Part shown: piece after piece, positions 6,171 through 18,030 of the stretch | How the letters are laid out: every line of letters begins with the position of its first letter | How positions within the stretch are numbered: the stretch's first letter is position 1 | Assembly: GCA_902805555.1 (NCBI GenBank) | Contig: CADCSY010000096.1 | Span: 1 to 47,442, forward strand | Source: an uncultured Acidimicrobiales bacterium | GTDB lineage: Bacteria; Actinomycetota; Acidimicrobiia; Acidimicrobiales; CADCSY01 | Length of the DNA: 47,442 bases | Direction: 5' to 3' | Program-made: the position numbers and the translations under genes | The notes under the pieces: generated by a model | What the model saw: the letters and a program-made list of their open reading frames with translations, nothing else | Told to the model about the DNA's origin: nothing | Databases searched by the model: none

Positions 6171-7580
6171 GTGCCGAGGAGACTCGCACTCGGAGCAGGG
6201 CTCGTCGCCGTGCTCACCTACGTCATGGCCAGCCCGGCGGCTGCCCAGGAGCTCCCCGAGGGCGCTGCGTCGCAGGTCATCCTCGACAACATCTGGGTGC
6301 TCATCGCGACCGTCCTGGTCTTCTTCATGCAGGCGGGCTTCGCGCTCGTCGAAGCGGGCCTCACCCGGGCCAAGAGCGTCGGCAACATCATGATGAAGAA
6401 CCTCATGGACTGCATGGCCGGCGTGCTCGCGTTCCTCTTCGTCGGCTACAGCATCGGCTTCGGCGCCGAGGCGCTGGGCGGCTTCTTCAGCTGGGACGGC
6501 TTCGGGGTGCCCGGGATCGACGACGTCGCAGCAGCCCCGGCCGCGCTGAACCTGTCCCCCGCCACGTTCTTCTTCTTCCAAGCAGCGTTCGCAGCGACGG
6601 CCGCCACCATCGTCTCCGGGGCCATGGCGGAGCGGACGAAGTTCAAGTCGTACTTCATCTACTCGCTGGTGATCACGTCGCTGATCTACCCGGTCATCCT
6701 CTCGTGGACGTGGGGTGGCGGGTGGCTGTCGCAGCTCGACATCCCGTTCTCCGACTTCGCCGGCTCGACGATCGTCCACGCGACCGGCGGGTGGGCGGCG
6801 ATGATGGGTGCGATCATCCTCGGGCCCCGGATCGGCAAGTACGGCCCGGACGGGAGGCCCAGGGTGATCCAGGGCCACTCGATCGTCCTGGTCGTGCTCG
6901 GCGCGCTGATCCTCTTCATCGGCTGGTTCGGGTTCAACCCCGGGTCCGAGCTCGCGGCTGACGCCCTCGTGCCCCAGCTCGCCGTCAAGACGCTCGTCGC
7001 CGGCTGCGCTGGCGCGGTCATCGCCATGCTCGTCAACTGGGCCCTGGACCGGAAGCCAGATGTCTCGATGGCCGCCAACGGCCTCCTCGCGGGACTCGTC
7101 TCGGTCACCGCGCCGGTCGGTGCGATCGAGACCTGGGCGGCCGTCGTCATCGGTGCCGTCGGCGGTGCGCTCGTCGTCCTCTCGGTGCGCTTCTTCGACC
7201 GGAGGGGCGTCGACGACCCGGTCGGGGCCATCTCCGTGCACGGCGTGTGCGGCACCTGGGGCACGCTCTCGATCGCCTTCTTCGCGACCTTCGACGACGC
7301 CTTCCTCGGTCGTGAGGACGCAGGGCTCCTCTACGGTGGCGGGATCGGCCAGCTCAGCACGCAGGCGCTGTTCATCCTGGTCCACTTCGTGTTCGTCACC
7401 GTCACCACCGGCCTGCTCTTCCTCGCCATCAAGAAGACGGTCGGTCTCAGGGTGAGCGAGGAGGAGGAGCTCGCCGGCCTCGACGTCATGGAGCATGGTG
7501 CTCCCGGTTACTCCACCGAGCAGGGCCAGGGGACGGGGCTGCTCCCGTCCGCCGGCGTGCCGGTGGTCGAGAGGGTCTAG
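6171..7580 (+). CDS. amt: Ammonium transporter (Amt family)
   Basis: 469 residues. It moves ammonium across the cytoplasmic membrane as a trimer. A signal-peptide-like N-terminus (VPRRLALGAGLVAVLTYVMASPAAA) is followed by about eleven membrane helices. Family motifs include FMQAGFALVEAG, GAMAERTKFKSY, the twin-histidine pore regions DFAGSTIVHATGGWAA and ISVHGVCGTWGT, and GWFGFNPGSEL. The GTG at 6171 was chosen because AAGGAGG lies 7 nt upstream and because residues before it are not Amt-like; the frame is open further upstream. It is followed after 9 nt by glnB, the usual pairing in which PII blocks the channel when nitrogen is sufficient. Expression is probably controlled by the GlnR-like protein encoded just upstream. 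Confidence 0.97.
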   Translation: MPRRLALGAGLVAVLTYVMASPAAAQELPEGAASQVILDNIWVLIATVLVFFMQAGFALVEAGLTRAKSVGNIMMKNLMDCMAGVLAFLFVGYSIGFGAEALGGFFSWDGFGVPGIDDVAAAPAALNLSPATFFFFQAAFAATAATIVSGAMAERTKFKSYFIYSLVITSLIYPVILSWTWGGGWLSQLDIPFSDFAGSTIVHATGGWAAMMGAIILGPRIGKYGPDGRPRVIQGHSIVLVVLGALILFIGWFGFNPGSELAADALVPQLAVKTLVAGCAGAVIAMLVNWALDRKPDVSMAANGLLAGLVSVTAPVGAIETWAAVVIGAVGGALVVLSVRFFDRRGVDDPVGAISVHGVCGTWGTLSIAFFATFDDAFLGREDAGLLYGGGIGQLSTQALFILVHFVFVTVTTGLLFLAIKKTVGLRVSEEEELAGLDVMEHGAPGYSTEQGQGTGLLPSAGVPVVERV

Positions 7581-7928
<348 letters not shown>

Positions 7929-7945
7929 GAGGTCCGGGAGCTGTT

Positions 7946-7982
7946 CGAGCGAGGCCGGCCCGCACGGGACCGGCCTCGCTCG
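7946..7982. terminator. Strong bidirectional terminator between glnB and mnhG
   Basis: A perfect 13-bp stem (CGAGCGAGGCCGG at 7946-7958 with CCGGCCTCGCTCG at 7970-7982) encloses an 11-nt loop that can itself pair CCC with GGG. It lies between two convergent operons. There is no U-tract, as is common in GC-rich actinobacteria, so the stem works either intrinsically or as an mRNA end protector. Confidence 0.75.
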
Positions 7983-8017
7983 CGTCCCGGGGTGGCGTCG
8001 AGGCGCCCCACCGGCGC

Positions 8018-8377
8018 TCAGTGGCCGCTGCGCTGCTCGCTGTCCCGAGCCAGCTCGTCGACCGTTGTGTCGGGAGCCATCTGGTCGCCGGCACGGTGGG
8101 CGGCGCGACCGACCATGTGGGCGCCGAGCGGCGCGGTGATGAACTGCGCGGCTGCGATGACCAGGAGCTTCACCACGTCGCCGCCGTCGCTCAGCCGCAG
8201 CGCCGCGGCGACGAGGATCAGGACGAGGCCGAGCGTCGCCGGCTTCGTGGCGGCGTGCATCCGCGCGAACACGTCGGGGAAGCGCTGCAGGCCGATGCCG
8301 GCGAGCAGGCTCAGCGAGACACCGGCCAGCAGGAGGAACGACACGATGGTGTCGCCCACCGACGCGGCGATCATCAT
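8018..8377 (-). CDS. mnhG: Mrp cation/proton antiporter subunit G
   Basis: 119 residues with three membrane helices (SFLLLAGVSLSLLAGIG, ATLGLVLILVAAAL, VVKLLVIAAAQFITAPLGAHMVGRAAH). The motif GIGLQRFPDVFARMHAATK is the hallmark of MnhG/PhaG. It is the last gene of the seven-gene operon and needs the other subunits to exchange Na+ or K+ for H+ at the cytoplasmic membrane. The ATG overlaps the mnhF stop (ATGA). A short hydrophilic tail (about 20 residues) is not conserved in the family. Confidence 0.92.
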   Translation of the reverse strand: MMIAASVGDTIVSFLLLAGVSLSLLAGIGLQRFPDVFARMHAATKPATLGLVLILVAAALRLSDGGDVVKLLVIAAAQFITAPLGAHMVGRAAHRAGDQMAPDTTVDELARDSEQRSGH

Positions 8378-8637
8378 GCGCCCCTCCGCTCGATGAACCG
8401 GGCGACGGTCACCGTCCCGAGGAAGCCGAGCAGCGCTGCCACCACCAGCACGTCGAGGTAGGTGCCGTCGCCCGTGCGAGCTGCCTGCACCGCGATCCCG
8501 CTCACCAGGACCACCAGCAGGGCGTCGAGGGCGACGATGCGGTCGGCGAACGAACCCCCTCGCACGAGCCGGGCGCCGCACAGCACGGCGGAGAGGGTGA
8601 GGCCGGCGAGTGCGATGGTGCTGGCGGTCTCGATCAT
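8374..8637 (-). CDS. mnhF: Mrp cation/proton antiporter subunit F
   Basis: 87 residues, three membrane helices, matching the small MnhF/PhaF subunit; the central motif ARLVRGGSFADRIVALD is typical. The ATG overlaps the mnhE stop (ATGA at 8637-8634), and its own stop overlaps the start of mnhG, so the three genes are translationally coupled. Confidence 0.92.
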   Translation of the reverse strand: MIETASTIALAGLTLSAVLCGARLVRGGSFADRIVALDALLVVLVSGIAVQAARTGDGTYLDVLVVAALLGFLGTVTVARFIERRGA

Positions 8638-9224
8638 GGTTCGTCCCTCCCGGTGGCGACCTCCGTGCTCGACGACGCGCCCAGGTCGGCGCGCCTGGTG
8701 TGGTCGTCGACGAGCGACGCCCGTGCCTCCGCCGTGCCGAACGCCCGGATCGCGAGGTGCTCGAGCGCCTGCACCTCGGCCCGGACCTCCTCGATCGTCC
8801 GCAGGTGGAGCACGTGCACGTACAGGACGAGCGGGTCGACGTCGACGTCGAGGACGAGGGTCCCGGGCGTCAGTGACACGCAGCTGGCGACGAGGCTCGT
8901 CAGCCCGTCCGAGCAGCCGTGGAGCGGGACCGCGACGACGCCCTCGTTGATGCGGTTGCGAGGTGTGAGGACCTCCCACCCGACGATGACGTTCGCCTCG
9001 ACGAGCTTCCAGGCGAACCACCCGGCGAAGTGGAGCGCAGCGACCGGTCGGACCTGTGCCCGACCGCCGGTGCTGCGTCCCCCGTCGCCGGGTGCCGGGA
9101 GCAGGACCGTCAGGGCAGTGGCGACGACGAGGCCCCCGGCGACGTTGGCGAAGGTGAGGTCGCCCCACAGGGCGACCCACACGGCCGTCAGCCACAGGAT
9201 CAGGTAGGGGCGGACGCGGCTCAC
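8634..9224 (-). CDS. mnhE: Mrp cation/proton antiporter subunit E
   Basis: 196 residues. MnhE/PhaE has an N-terminal membrane region (YLILWLTAVWVALWG, NVAGGLVVATALTVLLP) and then a cytoplasmic domain. Family motifs visible are FAWKLVEANVIVGWEVLTP and SCVSLTPGTLVLDVD. The C-terminal 30 residues after EHLAIRAFG are an extra hydrophilic tail. The GTG start overlaps the mnhD stop (GTGA at 9224-9221). Subunit E is thought to aid assembly of the complex rather than conduct ions. Confidence 0.92.
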   Translation of the reverse strand: MSRVRPYLILWLTAVWVALWGDLTFANVAGGLVVATALTVLLPAPGDGGRSTGGRAQVRPVAALHFAGWFAWKLVEANVIVGWEVLTPRNRINEGVVAVPLHGCSDGLTSLVASCVSLTPGTLVLDVDVDPLVLYVHVLHLRTIEEVRAEVQALEHLAIRAFGTAEARASLVDDHTRRADLGASSSTEVATGRDEP

Positions 9225-10714
9225 CGGTCGAGCACCGCCCCGACGTAGCCGTCCGGCGCCATGAGCGCGGTGGCTGCGTCGTGGGAGAGGTCGTAGAGGG
9301 GCGCGGCGCCGAACGCGATGACGAGGCTCGTCAGCACCAGCGCTGCGGTGGCGCCGACCATCAGCGGGGGCGGCCGCAGCGCCCGGTCGCCGCCGGCGTC
9401 GTCGGGGGCCTCGACCTCGCTCGGCGCGCCCCAGAACGCCCCCGCCCAGATCTTCGTCATCGAGAACAGGGTGAGGAGGCTGACCAGCAGGCTGACCCCG
9501 ATGACCAGGCCCTGGTCGATGTCGAGACCGGCCTGGACGAGCGCCAGCTTGGCGACGAACCCGGAGAAGGGCGGGATGCCGGCGAGCGACAGCGCCGGCA
9601 GGGCGAACAGCACGGCGACGACGGGCGCTCGGCGCGTGAGGCCGCTCAGCCGGCTGAGCGCGCCGGTCCCTGCGCTCACCTCGATCAACCCGCTGACGAG
9701 GAACAGCGTCGTCTTCACGACGATGTGGTGGACGATGTAGAAGATGGCGCCGGCGATGCCGGCCACGCTGAACAGGCCGAGGCCGAGGATCATGTAGCCG
9801 ATCTGGCTGACGATGTGGAAGCTGAGGATGCGCTTCACGTCGTTCTGTGCGATGGCCCCGAGGACGCCGACCACCATCGTCAGCGCCGCGATCGCGAGGA
9901 GGACCTCGGAGGCCCCGTCGGCGGGGAACAGCAGCGTCTGGGTGCGGATGATGGCGTAGACCCCGACCTTCGTGAGCAAGCCGGCGAAGATCGCCGTGAC
10001 CGGGGACGGCGCCGTGGGGTAGCTGTCGGGCAGCCACGAGAAGAGCGGGAAGATGGCGGCCTTGACCCCGAACACGACGAGCAGCATGAGCCCCAGGGCG
10101 TTGCGGATCGCCGGGTCGATGCCGTCGAGGCGGCCTGCGAGGTCGGCCAGGTTCACGGTGCCGGTGGCGGCGTAGACGAGGCCGACGGCTGTCACGAACA
10201 GCGTGGACGACAGCAGGCTGAAGACGACGTACGTCATCCCGGACCGCACCTGCGGCTCTGACCCGCCGAGGGTGATGAGGACGTAGCTGGCGATGAGCAT
10301 GATCTCGAACGCCACGAACAGGTTGAACAGGTCCCCGGTGAGGAAGGCGAGCGACACGCCTGCGGCCAGCACCAGGTACGTCGGGTGGAAGAAGCGGCGG
10401 GTGTCCTCGGTGGCGGGGTGCCCGATGGCGTAGACGAGGACGACGAGCAGCATCGCGGTGGCGATGGCCAGCATGATCACGGCGAGCAGGTCGGCCACCA
10501 GGGTGATGCCGATGGGCGCCTCCCACCCGCCGACGTCCACCACCCCGATGCCGTCGGCCCGCACCTCGAGGAGCAGGGCGATCGACACGCCGAGGACGGC
10601 GGTGAGGGTGAGGAGGCCGAGCGCCCGTTGCAGCCACCGGTGCCGGTGCAGCGCGAGCGAGGCGCCGGCCGCCAGGAGCGGCAGGACGACGGGGAGGGGG
10701 AGCAGGACGCGCAT
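9221..10714 (-). CDS. mnhD: Mrp cation/proton antiporter subunit D
   Basis: 497 residues and about fourteen membrane helices. It is homologous to the proton-pumping subunits of respiratory complex I (NuoM/NuoN). The proton-translocation domain shows the expected conserved stretches, including LFVAFEIMLIASYVLITLGG (helix with the key Glu), KAAIFPLFSWLPDSYPTAPSP (Lys-containing), QNDVKRILSFHIVSQIGYM, and HIVVKTTLFLVSG. It is part of the ion-conducting core with MnhA. The ATG at 10714 touches the last base of the mnhC stop. Confidence 0.95.
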   Translation of the reverse strand: MRVLLPLPVVLPLLAAGASLALHRHRWLQRALGLLTLTAVLGVSIALLLEVRADGIGVVDVGGWEAPIGITLVADLLAVIMLAIATAMLLVVLVYAIGHPATEDTRRFFHPTYLVLAAGVSLAFLTGDLFNLFVAFEIMLIASYVLITLGGSEPQVRSGMTYVVFSLLSSTLFVTAVGLVYAATGTVNLADLAGRLDGIDPAIRNALGLMLLVVFGVKAAIFPLFSWLPDSYPTAPSPVTAIFAGLLTKVGVYAIIRTQTLLFPADGASEVLLAIAALTMVVGVLGAIAQNDVKRILSFHIVSQIGYMILGLGLFSVAGIAGAIFYIVHHIVVKTTLFLVSGLIEVSAGTGALSRLSGLTRRAPVVAVLFALPALSLAGIPPFSGFVAKLALVQAGLDIDQGLVIGVSLLVSLLTLFSMTKIWAGAFWGAPSEVEAPDDAGGDRALRPPPLMVGATAALVLTSLVIAFGAAPLYDLSHDAATALMAPDGYVGAVLDR

Positions 10715-11103
10715 CAGCTCTCGCCCTGCCGTGCGGGCGTGTGCTCCTCGGAGGCGAGCGCCGCGATGCGCCGGTCCTCGGGGTCGTCCTCCACGTCGTC
10801 GTCGTGGGTGTGCTGCCAGCTGCGGTACGCGAGGGCGAGCAGGAACGCGGTCACCCCGAAGGTGATGACGATCGCGGTGAGGGCGAGCGCCTGGGGGAGC
10901 GGGTCGGCGGCTGCGGCCGGCGGGCCGTCGTCGCTCACGAAGGGGGCATCCCCGGCGCGGCCGCCGGCCAGGAGCAGCAGGAGGTTGGCGCCGTGGCCCA
11001 TGAGGCCGAGCCCGATGACAACCCGGGTCAGCGTCCGCTGGAGCAGGAGGTACGTGCCGAAGGCGAACAGGGCGCCCACGGTGAGCGCGAGCGTGACGGT
11101 CAC
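10714..11103 (-). CDS. mnhC: Mrp cation/proton antiporter subunit C
   Basis: 129 residues, related to complex I NuoK. It has three helices: LTVGALFAFGTYLLLQRTL, VVIGLGLMGHGANLLLLLAGG (with the GxxLMGHxxNL motif typical of MnhC) and PLPQALALTAIVITFGVTAFLLAL. The GTG at 11103 overlaps the mnhB stop (GTGA). The C-terminal 30 residues are acidic and hydrophilic. The frame is open upstream inside mnhB, but homology begins at this GTG. Confidence 0.93.
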   Translation of the reverse strand: MTVTLALTVGALFAFGTYLLLQRTLTRVVIGLGLMGHGANLLLLLAGGRAGDAPFVSDDGPPAAAADPLPQALALTAIVITFGVTAFLLALAYRSWQHTHDDDVEDDPEDRRIAALASEEHTPARQGES

Positions 11104-11546
11104 GATCGCTGCTCCCGCTCCGTGCCGAGCGTCGTCAGCACCGTGCCGACGAGGCCGACGACCACGAGGTACACCCCGATGTCGAACGGCAGGGCGGACG
11201 TCACCTTCACGTCGCCGACCAGCGGCAGGTCCAGCGTGGCCTTGCCGCTCTCGAGCAGGTCGCCGCCGAAGAGCCATGCCGCCACGCCGGTGAGGACGGC
11301 GAGGGCGAGCCCGCCCCCGAGGAGCGTCGTGGGGTGGAACGGGAGCGGCCGCCCCTGCTCGCCGTCGGGGTCCCCCACGAACCGGAGCACGAAGGCGGCT
11401 GCGGTCACGAGCCCACCGATGAAGCCGCCACCGGGCGCGTTGTGGCCCGCGAAGAGCAGGAAGACGCCGAACAGGAGCGCGGTGTGGAACACGGCGCGGA
11501 TGCCCACGTCGAGGAGGAGCGAGCGCTCACCCAAGGCGATCACCAC
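11100..11546 (-). CDS. mnhB: Mrp cation/proton antiporter subunit B
   Basis: 148 residues with four membrane helices. Family motifs: SLLLDVGIRAVFHTALLFGVFLLFAGHNAPGGGFIGGL is represented by the pieces GHNAPGGGFIGGL and FVLRFV, and the C-terminal FDIGVYLVVVGLVGTVL. A separate MnhB places this in the seven-gene group of Mrp systems, not the six-gene type with MnhA and MnhB fused. The ATG lies 20 nt inside the end of mnhA. Confidence 0.93.
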   Translation of the reverse strand: MVIALGERSLLLDVGIRAVFHTALLFGVFLLFAGHNAPGGGFIGGLVTAAAFVLRFVGDPDGEQGRPLPFHPTTLLGGGLALAVLTGVAAWLFGGDLLESGKATLDLPLVGDVKVTSALPFDIGVYLVVVGLVGTVLTTLGTEREQRS

Positions 11547-13989
11547 CTGCGGACGAGACCGCGCCGACCGGCCCGTCGGCCTCCGTCGCGGGGGCGGGCT
11601 CGTCGGGATCGTGCGCCGCCAGGCCGGCCGTGCGCTCGGAGCGTCCCGACAGCACGAGGCTGGCGATGCCCAGGGCGGCGACCGCGAGCACCGTGATCTC
11701 GCCCATCGTGTCGAGGCCGCGGAAGTCGACGAGGATCACGTTGACGACGTTGCGGCCCCCGCCGTCGGGGAGCGCCCTCGCCAGGTGCTCGCCCGAGACG
11801 GCTGGCTCCTGGCGGGCGGCACCGGCGATCAGCGCGAAGGCGGCGACGAACGTGCCGACGCCGGCGGAGACGGCAGCACGGGAGAGGCGCGAGAGCCGCC
11901 GCGACGTCTCCGAGAACCGCTCCGGCAGGTGGCGCAGCACGAGGACGAAGATGACGACGGCCAGCGTCTCGACCAGGAGCTGCGTGAGCGCGAGGTCGGG
12001 CGCGCCCTGGATGACGAACAGCACCGCCACGCCGTAGCCGACGCCGCCGAGGCACAGCACCGCCGCGAACCGGCGACGCGACCGTGCGGCGGCGAGTGCG
12101 GCGCCCACCACCAGCGCAGCCACCACCACCTGCAGCGGGCTCTCAGCAATCGCGAGGTCGTCCGGCAGGCCGGGCCCCGAGAGGAGGGCCGTGCCCGGCA
12201 GCACCAGCAGCGTGACGAGGGCCACCTGGAGGTACCTGGGCAGCGAGCCGCTCTGCACCACGCTCGTCACCCGGTCTGCGAGGCGGAGCGTGGCCGTCAG
12301 CGTCGCCTGGTACACCTCCGTGCCCGACGAGGTCCTCGGGAGCGCCGCCTGCAGGCGCGCCATCCGGTCGCGGCCGACGAAGAGCGCGACGCCGACGGTG
12401 ACGGCGAGGACCGAGAGCCCGAGGGCGACGGTGATGCCGTGCCAGAGCGCGAGGTGGACGCCTTCCACGCGGGGGTCCAGCGAGGTGGCGGCCCCCTCGA
12501 CGAGCGGGTCGGCCAGCGCCGGCACCGCGCCGAGGAGCACGGTGGCGACCGTGAGCACGACGGCCGGGGCCAGGATGGCCGCACCCGGTGGCTCCACGGG
12601 GGTGGCGGCCATCGGCGCTCCCGCCCTCCCCGGCTTCGTCGCGAAGGCGCCCCAGACGTAGCGGGCGCCGTAGGCGACGGTCAGCGCGGAGCCGGCGACG
12701 ATGCCGACGAGCACCAGCGTGGCGCTCGAGCCCTCGTGGAGCAGGGCCTCGAGGCCGGCCTCCTTTGCGACGAAGCCGAGGAACGGCGGGAGCCCGGCCA
12801 TCGACGCGGTGGCGATCACCGCCACGACGGCCACCGGCCGCAGGGTCGCGTGGAGGCCGGACAGCTGCCGCAGGTCGCGGGTGTGCGCGGCGTGGTCGAC
12901 GATCCCGACCGTCATGAACAGCGTCGCCTTGAACAGCCCGTGCGCGAGCAGCAGCGCAGCGGCCGCGAACGTGGCCTCCTCCCAGCCCGCGCCGAAGAGC
13001 GCCACGAGGAAGCCGAGCTGGCTCACGGTGCCGTGGGCGAGCAGCAGCTTGACGTCGTGCTGTCGCAGGGCCGCCAGCCCGCCGACCAGCATGGTGACCA
13101 CACCCACGCTGACGACGACCGGCCGCCACCAGCCCACGACGGGGGCGAGCGCAGGGGCGAACCTGGCGATGAGGTACACGCCCGCCTTGACCATCGTCGC
13201 AGAGTGCAGGTAGGCGCTCACCGGGGTGGGCGCCGCCATCGCCCCCGGCAGCCACGAGTGGAACGGCACCTGGGCCGACTTCGTGAAGGCGCCGGCGAGC
13301 ACGAGGGCGGCGGCGATGCCGACCGTGGTACCGGTGGGCGGGTCGGCCAGGATCTCGCTGAACGTGTAGGTGCCGGCGGCCTGCCCGAGCAGCACGAACC
13401 CGGCGAGCATGGCCAGCCCACCTGCGCCGGTGATCAGCAGCGCCTGCAGCGCAGCGGCCCGAGCCGGTGCCTTCGTGTCATCGAAGCCGATCAGCAGGTA
13501 CGACGTGATCGACGTGAGCTCCCAGCACACGTAGAGCACGAGCAGGTTGTCGGTGAGGACGACGCCGAGCATCGCTCCTGCGAAGGCGGTCAGGAGCCCG
13601 GCGAAGCGGCCGATGTCCGGTCGGGGGGCGAAGTACCTCCAGGCGTAGACGAACACAGGGACGCCGATGCCCGACACGAGGGCGACCATCAGCAGTGAGA
13701 AGCCGTCGAGGCGGAAGGCCAGCTCGACCCCCAGCTCGCCCACCCAGGGCCGCACCTCGGTGACGGGCCGGCCGTCCAGGACCCCACCGGCGCGCGCCAG
13801 CGCCCACGCCACCGTCGCCGCAGGGGCGAGCGCGCACACGAGGAGCACCCGCGGCCCGAGCCGGCGCCCGAGGACGGGCGCGGCGCCGGCCAGCACGGCG
13901 TGGAGTCCCAGCAGGGCGAGCAGGGCGGCGCTCCTTCGGAGGGGTGCGGGGGCGGTCAGGACGAGGTCGCCGACCAGTCTTCCCGGCAC
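11527..13989 (-). CDS. mnhA: Mrp cation/proton antiporter subunit A
   Basis: 820 residues, the usual size for MnhA, with about twenty membrane helices. The N-terminal two thirds resemble complex I NuoL: FFAPRPDIGRFAG, CWELTSITSYLLIGFD (key Glu), KSAQVPFHSWLPGAMAAPTP (key Lys) and HDVKLLLAHGTVSQLGFL. The C-terminal part holds a NuoJ/MnhB-N-like region (QGAPDLALTQLLVETLAVVIF, then VNVILVDFRGLDTMGEITVLAVAALG). It opens the operon and forms the main cation path. A GTG start at 13989 is used; a possible -10 (TAGCCT) lies about 10 nt further upstream. The next gene upstream, gpmA, ends in a hairpin, so the antiporter operon has its own promoter. Confidence 0.95.
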   Translation of the reverse strand: MPGRLVGDLVLTAPAPLRRSAALLALLGLHAVLAGAAPVLGRRLGPRVLLVCALAPAATVAWALARAGGVLDGRPVTEVRPWVGELGVELAFRLDGFSLLMVALVSGIGVPVFVYAWRYFAPRPDIGRFAGLLTAFAGAMLGVVLTDNLLVLYVCWELTSITSYLLIGFDDTKAPARAAALQALLITGAGGLAMLAGFVLLGQAAGTYTFSEILADPPTGTTVGIAAALVLAGAFTKSAQVPFHSWLPGAMAAPTPVSAYLHSATMVKAGVYLIARFAPALAPVVGWWRPVVVSVGVVTMLVGGLAALRQHDVKLLLAHGTVSQLGFLVALFGAGWEEATFAAAALLLAHGLFKATLFMTVGIVDHAAHTRDLRQLSGLHATLRPVAVVAVIATASMAGLPPFLGFVAKEAGLEALLHEGSSATLVLVGIVAGSALTVAYGARYVWGAFATKPGRAGAPMAATPVEPPGAAILAPAVVLTVATVLLGAVPALADPLVEGAATSLDPRVEGVHLALWHGITVALGLSVLAVTVGVALFVGRDRMARLQAALPRTSSGTEVYQATLTATLRLADRVTSVVQSGSLPRYLQVALVTLLVLPGTALLSGPGLPDDLAIAESPLQVVVAALVVGAALAAARSRRRFAAVLCLGGVGYGVAVLFVIQGAPDLALTQLLVETLAVVIFVLVLRHLPERFSETSRRLSRLSRAAVSAGVGTFVAAFALIAGAARQEPAVSGEHLARALPDGGGRNVVNVILVDFRGLDTMGEITVLAVAALGIASLVLSGRSERTAGLAAHDPDEPAPATEADGPVGAVSSAGGDRLG

Positions 13990-14038
13990 TCCGGGGGCAA
14001 GGCTATCGGTCGAGCGTCGGTTCCCGAGCCCGGCGCCT

Positions 14039-14057
14039 GCGGCGGGCCCCCCGCCGC
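14039..14057 (-). terminator. GC-rich hairpin after gpmA
   Basis: GCGGCGGG (14039-14046) pairs perfectly with CCCGCCGC (14050-14057) around a 3-nt loop. It lies 14 nt beyond the gpmA stop on the minus strand and before the mnhA start, so it probably ends the gpmA transcript. No U-tract is present. Confidence 0.5.
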
Positions 14058-14070
14058 GCCGGGCGGTGGC

Positions 14071-17443
<3,373 letters not shown>

Positions 17444-17447
<4 letters not shown>

Positions 17448-18010
17448 GCGAGGCAGCAGAGGTGGCGTCTCCTCCCGGCGGGCCGGCGCCCGCCGAGGAG
17501 GCGCCGCTGCCCGAGGAGGCGGTCGTCGCCGACGAGGTGGACGACCACCCCGCCGCGGGCCCCGGTGGGCTCCCCTCGGTCGAGGACATCCTCGGCGACC
17601 TCGAGCGGGTCACCGCCGAGCGCGACGACTACCTCGCACTCGCCCAGAGCAAGCAGGCCGAGCTCGAGAACCTGCGCAAGCGGGTGGCCAAGCAGCAGGC
17701 CGACGAGGTCACCAGGCGCACGGCTGCGGTCGTGCGGAGCCTCCTGCCGGTGCTCGACGCGTTCGACTACGGGATCGGCCACGGCGACGAGTCGCTGCGG
17801 CCCCTCCAGGCCCAGCTGCTCAACATCCTCGCCTCGGAGGGCCTGGAGCGGATCGCGGAGGCAGACGCCGTCTTCGATCCCGAGCAGCACGAGGCGGTCG
17901 CGCACGAGCCGGGGGAGGACGGCCGCCAGGTCGTCGCCGAGGTCATGCGGGCCGGCTACCGATGGCAGGGCCACCTGGTCCGGCCGGCGATGGTTCGGGT
18001 CCGAGGTTGA
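17444..18010 (+). CDS. grpE: Nucleotide exchange factor GrpE
   Basis: 188 residues. GrpE releases ADP from DnaK. The N-terminal 50 residues are acidic and disordered, followed by the long dimerisation helix ([20 protein letters not shown], then [15 protein letters not shown]), the four-helix region, and the beta-wing ([15 protein letters not shown] ending [16 protein letters not shown]). These match the family. The ATG at 17444 overlaps the stop of the short ORF after dnaK. dnaJ begins 20 nt downstream. It is the second conventional gene of the dnaK operon. Confidence 0.96.
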
Positions 18011-18030
18011 CCGAGCAGAGGTGAGGTGAC